From Chromera velia (lineage: Eukaryota; Sar; Chromeraceae): a stretch of DNA of 64,000 nt. Positions 57,961-64,000 of the stretch are shown here, piece after piece; within the stretch, counting starts at the first letter, position 1, and the number at the start of each line of letters is the position of its first letter. Both the position numbers and the translations under genes were made by a program. A model generated the notes under the pieces. The model saw only the letters and a list, made by a program, of their open reading frames with translations. It made no database searches and had not been told where the DNA came from. The stretch lies in contig JAHBMJ010000775.1 in the NCBI GenBank assembly GCA_018398765.1, positions 10,086 through 74,085 on the forward strand. Direction: 5' to 3'.

Positions 57961-59060
57961 CTTCTTTCTTGAATGATGACCCCTTCATGGCATCCTTGTA
58001 GAGACAAGACTTCTATCATTCCAGCTGTGTGCTGAAGAGACAAAAAGGGTGCACAGTGCTTAGTTTGTCATTGTTTTACCTACATGTCGGGTGCACCTGA
58101 GATCATACTTTTTGAGTCTGCTAACCCAAATCGTGGGCCGATGGCTCAATGTCTCTCAGGTATAAGGGATGGCACGATTTCTCGCAAGTCATCCTTGTCC
58201 CTTGAGAGGAGGAGGTTTGCTCACGGTTCCTCTTGCATCACAAGAGGGGGTGGGCGTTGCGATTTAATTTCAGGGCATGTTACTCGTACGTTACTCTCGA
58301 CGAATGCCCCTGCATCGGTTGTGGTTAGTTGTGGTGTATTCGCTGATGTGTTTGTTTACTGAACTGCTAGTGTGTCAATAGTATTTTTCTTTCTTGCATA
58401 GATCGTTTTTACGTGGAGTGGTACGCACTGCTTCTCCTCTCCTAATTCATAAATGGATGCGTGTGCAAGGGTTGTTATGTAGACTCTGTGTTCTTCTGAC
58501 TTGATTGAATGTATGGTATTCCAACGTGAAGACATAACTTCTGAACTCTTCGACTAATTTGTTCTAGATGCCCTGCATCACCTGCGGCTTTTCTTTACAT
58601 ACAAAGCCTACAGCGATAGAGAAAAGACAGTGGCGGAACGGAAGGGGGGGCGCGCGTTCTCTAGCGTGGGCGGTTTGTTGATCCTGGGATCGTGTGACTA
58701 TATGGCACTGTGATAATGTGGTGTACTGGACGAATATGTTGTGCGCGCGGTGTGAGCGAGATGCATACATTTATTTTTTTTTGCTCTTTGGATTTTTCTT
58801 TTTTTTTGCGTGCATTTTTTATTTTTCGTGCTTTACATGTTTGTCTTTTTCGCGCTTGCACGTATCACGTTGATCGATCCATGGAGGAAGGTATGATTGA
58901 TTAACCCGATGGAGACCGTGTCCTCTTTCAACAAACGGTGCACCGTAGGAGAACTTAAAGCACTCAGCTGTCTAAAGAGCACATACTTCTCTAGGTTCTT
59001 ATCATAAGGTGTATAGTTCGTTTCCTCTATATATTTGAGACCTCTCTAAACCTAACTACC
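57961..59060. other. Intergenic, repeat-derived or unassigned sequence
   Basis: A 92-codon frame at 58084-58362 has no recognisable domain and may belong to the RT relic. From 58.75 kb the DNA is T-rich. No gene is supported. Confidence 0.4.
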
Positions 59061-59599
59061 ACTTAAAAGTTGAAGCCGCATTTTTAGATAAGCTTGAAAG
59101 TCCGCGCCGTAGGTGTGGATCATTTACGGTGTCTTAAAAGCCAAAGCCGCATATCTGGACGGTGTCTTGACCGTCTACGCCACAGGGCCCGGCGTGGACG
59201 GTCACTTAAAAAACAATGCCGCACATAGAGATCATCTTGATTATATTTTTTTAAGTGACACTTAGGTTCAAGGAGGTTATATTTGAAGTAGAAATGCTAA
59301 AAGTTTTAATTTTCAGGGTGACTTTGAAAGACTCTAGAAGCCATTAGATCTTCTCAACTAGAAGCTTATTATTAGAGTCTCTTGAAATCTTCTTACAGAC
59401 GGGATGCATTACATATTCCCGTTCTTTTCATTGTTCAGCCATTTCATCTCATCGCATTTTATGAGTATGCTGCTATTGATTGCAATTAATTCAACTTGCA
59501 TGGAGAAGCATGCACATGCATGTATACAGCTCAGCACGGCTCATCAATCTATGAGGCGGCGCGCATAGCGGTGGGCACTTCAGACATGGCGGCTCAACA
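58900..59599 (-). repeat. Putative 3' LTR of the copia element (inner edge at 59599)
   Basis: About 50 bases after the pol stop codon (minus strand) a purine-rich stretch TCAGGGGGTGA is followed by TGTTGAGCC, the usual start of a Ty1/copia LTR. This places the inner LTR edge at 59599. The outer edge is not determined because the other LTR lies outside the window; the start given here is only nominal. Confidence 0.4.
59062..59240. repeat. Three degenerate units of about 70 bp
   Basis: CTTAAAA followed by a variable 3-4 bases and A(A/T)GCCGCA recurs at about 59062, 59133 and 59202, each followed by an A/T-G-A-T or GGAC segment. The middle part includes GACGGT...ACCGTC inverted motifs. It probably lies inside the 3' LTR of the copia element. 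Confidence 0.55.
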
Positions 59600-59650
59600 A
59601 TCACCCCCTGACTGAGACACAGACGAAGGAACAAATACAGAGCCGTCTGT

Positions 59651-60100
59651 CTACCCACAACGCCGACTGACTCTCATACATATGGCATTGCTCGATCGCT
59701 TCACAAAGTCAATCTTCTTAACATGTGCTCCTGCTTTCTCTTTCTTCTCAACTCTTGCAGTGAAAGGAATGTCACCATTGCAGCGCTCTAATATGAGCTT
59801 AGTCTGTGTATCTACCCTCATGTTACTAGTCCTGCACCAGTACATATGGGAACGCAGACGACGCAATTCCTGCCTGACATAAGCAAGAAGACCATTCATA
59901 GTGGGCTCTGCCTTTGCCTGTCCAGACTCTAGCTGATCTATCAACGGCCCGGAATCCATCACGAATTCAATCGGCACTTTCTTACACCAAAGCGCTTCTG
60001 CCAGATCCTTCCAAGCAAAAGTTTTCTTCACGCTCTCTGCAGATGCAACTGTCTCCAACAAAGTGCTCGAAATCAGCTTTCGCTTCACTCTCGCACTCTT
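59651..60100 (-). pseudogene. copia pol: RNase H C-terminal part
   Basis: Open from 60088 to the terminal stop at 59651. It contains the acidic helix VMDSGPLIDQLESG, the charged helix ELRRLRSHMYWCRT and the final MRVDTQTK, corresponding to the NxADxxTK end of copia RNase H. The first RNase H Asp region (VVFYDGSYS) lies just upstream of the stop at 60191. Confidence 0.8.
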
Positions 60101-61081
60101 TCACATAAAAAGGTTGCTCTTTCTTAAAGCTGCATGAATCCTTTCTCTATCTACCTGTTCTGTCTGATCTACAAGGTAAGCTTTGTTTCCCTATCGCCCT
60201 TCACACTTTTGGAGAGAATAAGACCCATCATAGAAAACAACCATCTTGAGGTCCTTAACTACGGTAAAAACAAAAGAGGTTTTCTTTTACTTCGCATGAT
60301 TCAACAAACGCAAACCACCTTCTACTTTCTCTGCAGATGGCTTGGTCGACCAACGACTCAACTCACCAAAAAGAAAAGAAATGTCTGGCTGTGTCCTTAC
60401 TGCCCATCCAGTCACCCCCATGATCTTTTACATGAGTGGCACATGTTCTTCTTTAATCTCTTCTTCTATTGAAGGGTTCAAAAGGTCTGGTCTGATCTTT
60501 CTCCCCTTTAGTTTGCTCTCTTCTACTTGAATGGACTTAAGATACTCTTCCTGACTCATCTCAAAACCTTCCTTTATTTTCTTTAGCTGCATGCCTATGT
60601 AGCCTATTGTCTCTCCTTCTTTCAATACCTCAGGCTCGTCTGTTTTCAGTTTCTCTTACAGAAGAGAAAGGAAAAAAAGAGGATCTTTAGCAAAAAGAAG
60701 AAGATCATCGACATGCCTAACTAACACGGCGTTCACTTCACTCCCCTCCCCGCCTCTGTGAACGAAAATGCTTTCTTTTATCTCCTCCCACCCCAATTCC
60801 TTTGCTATCTTCTTAAAGGAGAGAAAGAAGAGACGGGAACTGTCTGCAAGGCCGTACATTGCTTTCTTCAATTTCAAGACGGTATCTGGCTTCATCCATT
60901 CGGGACAATCAAGAGCGAGAGAAGAGGGAAGTTGGATAAAAACAGAGTCAGAAATGGGAGCAATCAGAAAAGTAGTACGGACGTCCGACTTTGTAGCTGT
61001 CCATCCCTTTAAAGAAGCAAAAGAAAGAACCAAAAGAACTGCCCACCAATCTGCCGTCCCACTAAAAGTCTCTAACTCTTT
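60101..61081 (-). pseudogene. copia pol: reverse transcriptase core and connection
   Basis: Copia RT motifs: SDVRTTFLIAPI (first Asp), VFIQLPSS, KKAMYGLADSSRLFF, and VLVRHVDDLLLFAK (catalytic DD, with His in place of the usual Tyr). GYIGMQLKKIKEGFEMSQEE follows, then VTGWAVRTQPDISFLFGELS, the connection to RNase H. In-frame stops lie at 60656 (TAA), 60428 (TAA), 60287 (TAA), 60191 (TAG) and 60101 (TGA). Confidence 0.88.
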
Positions 61082-62335
61082 TTAGTCGTCCTGAAACCCT
61101 TTTACGACCAGCCTTGCTTTTGTGACTCTTTTCCTTTCCTTCATTTTCCAAATAAGCACCCACCTGCACTTCATGGCTTTTCTTCCTTTCGGCAGACGCA
61201 CACCTGGTTGAAAGACATCATATTTGATGAATTGATTCAATTCTGCTTTCTGTTTTTCAACGTGAGACCCTCCTGTAACCTCTTCTGGAGTGGCATCGAT
61301 GTGTCTTTTCTTTGGATTCACGTGAAAAAGCATCTTCAGAATCTCTACGACTTCTTTATCAACCTCCAACACATGGGGCAAGGGATGTCGGGCTTTTTCT
61401 TTTTCTTTGATTACGCGCGCAAGCTTCTGCTTCAACTCATTTAGTCTTTCGTGCAAATCTTCTATCTTTTCATTCTCACCTTTTCTTCGTTGTGCAAAAT
61501 ACACATCTTCCTTCCTTTTATCATCTGCTTGCACAAAATGTGTATCGTCAGACGGCTGCTTCCAAATTCCACTCACAACGGACTCGTAAACCGACTGACC
61601 ATCTGTAGGCACTGACTGATGTCTACGTCTGTCTCTTCTTCTTGGAACAGAGGCCTAACCGGAATCTGACCCCCCTTGCCCAGACTCATTCGCCTGGCTG
61701 CCCTGCACACCCTCTGTGTCCCCATCCAGCTCCCCCCCCTGATGCTGTGCAATCATCTCGAGGTGGCCGCCCCAAAGTGACTGCCCAGCAAACACGGCAG
61801 GTGGAAGAACTAATACATTTGCGCCGTCACCTCCCTCGCTGGCCATCGAGGGAGACGAGATGCACTGCTTGGCTTGCTTTGCAGCTCGCCGCGGAACATC
61901 AGGAAAAAAGTATGCAAGGCCGAAAGAAGAAGAGAAACGTGCATGCCTCTCTGCAGCGGAATCAACCTCTATTTTATCCACATCCACATCTGAAAAAGAA
62001 TCTTCCTGTGGAACCAAACCCTGTCTATCTGCAGACAAAAAAGAAGAAGAAGAAGAAGAAGAAGAAGAAGAAGAAACACAAGAAATGCCTGACCACCTGA
62101 TAAGTGAAACAAGTGAAGGATGCACTCGCACAGGCTTCCATCCGTTCCCCTTTTCTATCAAAACCACCACTACAGACAAATTCTCTACAAAAGCAAAGAT
62201 ACCTTCCTTTCTATGCACATCCTCTGCCCCTTTCTTGATTGGGTGAGGATCATAGACCACCACCTTCTTCCCCACAGTAATTGGAGAAATCTCTTCTGCC
62301 TTCTCTTTTCTAAAAACTGCCTTCATTGGAGATTC
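61082..62335 (-). pseudogene. copia pol: integrase C-terminus, linker and RT start
   Basis: In one frame with the downstream RT. The integrase C-terminal region (GKKVVVYDPHPIKKG) is followed by a long charged linker including a poly-Ser run from a (GAA)n tract (62037-62075), and then the beginning of the RT (AMKCRWVLIWKMKERKRVTK and ARLVVKGFQDD). Single in-frame TAG at 61655-61657 and TAA at 61082-61084 interrupt it without shifting the frame. Confidence 0.85.
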
Positions 62336-62343
62336 CCCTGTTA
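62336..62343. repeat. Left target-site duplication
   Basis: CCCTGTTA directly left of the hAT-like element; it pairs with 62925-62932 with one T/C difference. Confidence 0.75.
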
Positions 62344-62924
62344 CTAGGGGGCAGCACTTTTGGTGTGTATACTAGATGTTCGAGCTGATATGACCAAAAA
62401 AAGTAAAAATTTCGTTAAATTTTTTAGTAACCAAACATTTTTCAGGTGTGGCTTGACGAGTTACTTTGAAAAAACATAAAATTTTGGTAGGGGTTATTCG
62501 TTTTATTATAGGTTATGGGGGTAAAATGCATGTCGTTTCGTGATGTTATGGGTTACTTGGTTAGAGATCATTTTAGGTCAGTAACCATCATTCAAAGTCC
62601 ATCCTAAAAAGTATTTAAAACTTGTTTAAAACATGTTTAAAGACCTTATAGTGGATGGTTACTCACTTTTTATTAGGGGTCAAAAATGGTTATGGGTTAC
62701 TCGGTTAGAGGCCTTTTTATCAAATGTTGAAGCAACACATCGAAATCATGTAATTATTTAAGAACCATAAAGTGTTTCAAGCTTGTTAAGATATTTTTAG
62801 AAGTAACTTAAGCTAAACAGTCGATTGATAACATTTTTAAGGTGCTAGTTTAATGATATACATAGAAAGGGGTGTTAAAACCACTTAATATTTTTAGTAA
62901 CCATCCTCAAGTACTGTCCCCTAG
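62344..62924. mobile_element. hAT-like non-autonomous element inserted in copia integrase
   Basis: This 581-bp AT-rich segment has terminal inverted repeats. The left end is CTAGGGGGCAGCACTT; the right end, reverse complemented, is CTAGGGGACAGTACTT (two transitions in 16 bases). It is flanked by 8-bp direct repeats CCCTGTTA (62336-62343) and CCCTGTCA (62925-62932). An 8-bp duplication and short G-rich TIRs are typical of the hAT superfamily. There is no coding capacity. Internal direct repeats GTTATGGGTTACT(T/C)GGTT occur near 62553 and 62692. Confidence 0.82.
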
Positions 62925-62932
62925 CCCTGTCA
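62925..62932. repeat. Right target-site duplication
   Basis: CCCTGTCA directly right of the hAT-like element. Confidence 0.75.
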
Positions 62933-63984
62933 CCGTCGAGACAACTTCATTCAACTGCTGCACCACACCCGGAAAGAGCCATTTCTCTATATATTTAAGT
63001 AGGCAAGCCTTTTTGACTGTCTTTCTCAGGAGTCTTTTTACTGTTCTATTTGGTTTTTTTACTTGTCCATGTACTTGAGAACAGTAGTCTAGTCCTCTCT
63101 CATGATGCACTCCCTCTCTTTGCAAAAATAATTAAAATCGTATTCCTTCTCAAACTCGCCTCCGTTGTCTGTCTTAACGATCTTTGGTTTCCCTTTCCCA
63201 AGTCTCTGCCACTTCTTTGTCCAGTGGATCATTGCTCTCTTTACTTGACTTTTTCAAGAAAGAGTCTCCCCCTGCATGAATCTTGTTTTTCCGTCAACAA
63301 GCAGACTGGCTGGTACCCGGGCCCCCCCATAAGCATGCAAAGGTCATGCACAACAACATTATTGAATTTTTCTACCCTCCCCCCCAGTGTCTATCTTGCT
63401 GGAATCTTTTCTATCGTTGCATTCACTTTTCTGCACTCGCGACAGTCAATCATTTCTGTACAGTCCCTCACGCGCACATGGTGAGCCATTCCTTTCTCTC
63501 TCAAGGTCGCATACAAATACTTACCTGTCGAATGTCCAAAACGACAGTGCCATATGTTCAATTCTCTCTGGAATATCTGACCATCTTGAGCAAGAGAAAA
63601 AGAATTGGGTCCGGAGGGTTGAGAAGCTCCCGCCTGCTCTTCACCTGCCATCGTCTTTTCTATCGGGGGGGAGACGGGATCATCACCAAAAGAAATCTTC
63701 TCTTCCTCGGTGACTGCCAGGCAGATACATTCATTCACTCATTTAAAAGAAAAAGAAACAAAAGAAGAAGAAGAAGAAGAAAAAAAAAAAAAAGAAGAAG
63801 AAAAAAGAAATGCACGAATTACATGTACACCGTCTCTCTCTTCTAACAACGCTTTGACTTTCTTTCTATCTCTTGATGAACGCAATTCGACCCAATAAGG
63901 CTTGTCGACTTTCTGCAAACGGAGACCCCGAACAGACAAAAGAGAAACAGGAACCGAACGTGAGTATGCACCTTTTATGTACAC
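62933..63984 (-). pseudogene. copia pol: pre-integrase and integrase core
   Basis: The frame from 63984 to 63391 contains WHCRFGHSTGKYLYATLREK and DCRECRK, the His/Cys zinc-binding pattern of GAG-pre-integrase, and is broken by stops at 63739 and 63391. The first catalytic Asp region (VVVHDLCML) follows near 63.35 kb. A frame change near 63.25-63.3 kb, next to G/C runs, leads to KIVKTDNGGEFEKEYDF (second catalytic Asp) and then a degenerate third acidic region (SQVHGQVKKPNRTVKRL). A GAA/AAA-rich tract at 63757-63805 codes a Ser/Phe run. Confidence 0.85.
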
Positions 63985-64000
63985 CTCCTCGATTTTGTTC

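Larger units (their letters stand above)
59600..64000 (-). mobile_element. Ty1/copia retrotransposon, 5' part outside the window
   Basis: Domain order on the minus strand is GAG-pre-integrase zinc motif (63.4-63.7 kb), integrase core (62.93-63.3 kb), integrase C-terminus and linker (62.33-61.1 kb), reverse transcriptase (61.2-60.3 kb) and RNase H (60.25-59.65 kb). Integrase before RT is diagnostic for the copia superfamily. The reading frame is constant from the integrase to the RNase H end once an inserted hAT-like element is discounted, but seven isolated stops and an upstream frame break make it non-functional as read. It continues past the right edge, so gag, protease and the 5' LTR are not visible. 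Confidence 0.95.

Noticed and set aside
61642-62246. Plus-strand frames ending in poly-Lys or poly-Glu
   Set aside because: Antisense of the copia pol linker and its poly-Ser tract.
1-64000. tRNA, rRNA or snRNA genes
   Set aside because: A visual scan found no convincing cloverleaf with a B-box TTCGA pattern and no rRNA or snRNA signature; a covariance-model search would be needed to exclude them.

Overview
This is eukaryotic nuclear DNA from a protist. Genes are rich in short, phase-consistent GT-AG introns, mostly ending in TGCAG. Gene bodies have moderate-to-high GC and are separated by AT-rich islands. Dinucleotide and tetranucleotide microsatellites are everywhere. The gene set (WSC-domain secreted protein, a Dicer-like protein, double and single universal stress proteins, NT-C2 protein) with frequent TGCATGCA palindromes fits an alveolate alga, most likely a chromerid such as Chromera velia. 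That assignment is inference; nothing in the window proves the species.

Layout. 426-974 (+) is a small intronless unknown gene. 8484-3247 (-) is a ten-exon secreted protein with four WSC-like modules joined by Thr/Pro linkers. 9300-20528 (+) is a very large coiled-coil protein of unknown function (about 17 exons, about 2,080 residues). 20.5-23.5 kb is AT-rich and holds a roughly 1.06-kb segment bounded by a 30-bp inverted repeat and filled with GATATTT and GGAA repeats. 26116-23488 (-) is a tandem two-domain universal stress protein, divergent from a Dicer-like gene at 26806-36665 (+). 38753-40828 (+) is a second, single-domain universal stress protein. 45514-44541 (-) is a small secreted Gly/Pro-rich protein. 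46089-47259 (+) is a cytosolic 5'-nucleotidase III family enzyme. 56630-51535 (-) is a 1,384-residue NT-C2 protein. From about 56.9 kb to the right edge the window is repeat-dominated: a family of CCGG-rich hairpin repeats, a decayed reverse transcriptase relic, and a Ty1/copia retrotransposon on the minus strand that runs off the right end. The integrase region of that element is interrupted by a 581-bp hAT-like non-autonomous element with an 8-bp target-site duplication.

How the parts relate. There are no operons; each gene appears to be its own unit. Two USP genes bracket the Dicer-like gene, and the left one shares a 689-bp divergent promoter region with it. The Dicer-like protein is the most informative gene: it implies an RNA-silencing pathway, and it lies on the same contig as retroelements that such a pathway would normally target. 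The copia pol region is unusual in keeping one reading frame over about 2.7 kb while carrying seven isolated internal stop codons.

For seven genes the exon models close in phase from ATG to stop: the WSC protein, USP1, USP2, the Gly-rich protein, the nucleotidase, NT-C2 and the intronless gene. Models of the helicase half of the Dicer-like gene and of one micro-exon in the coiled-coil gene remain approximate.
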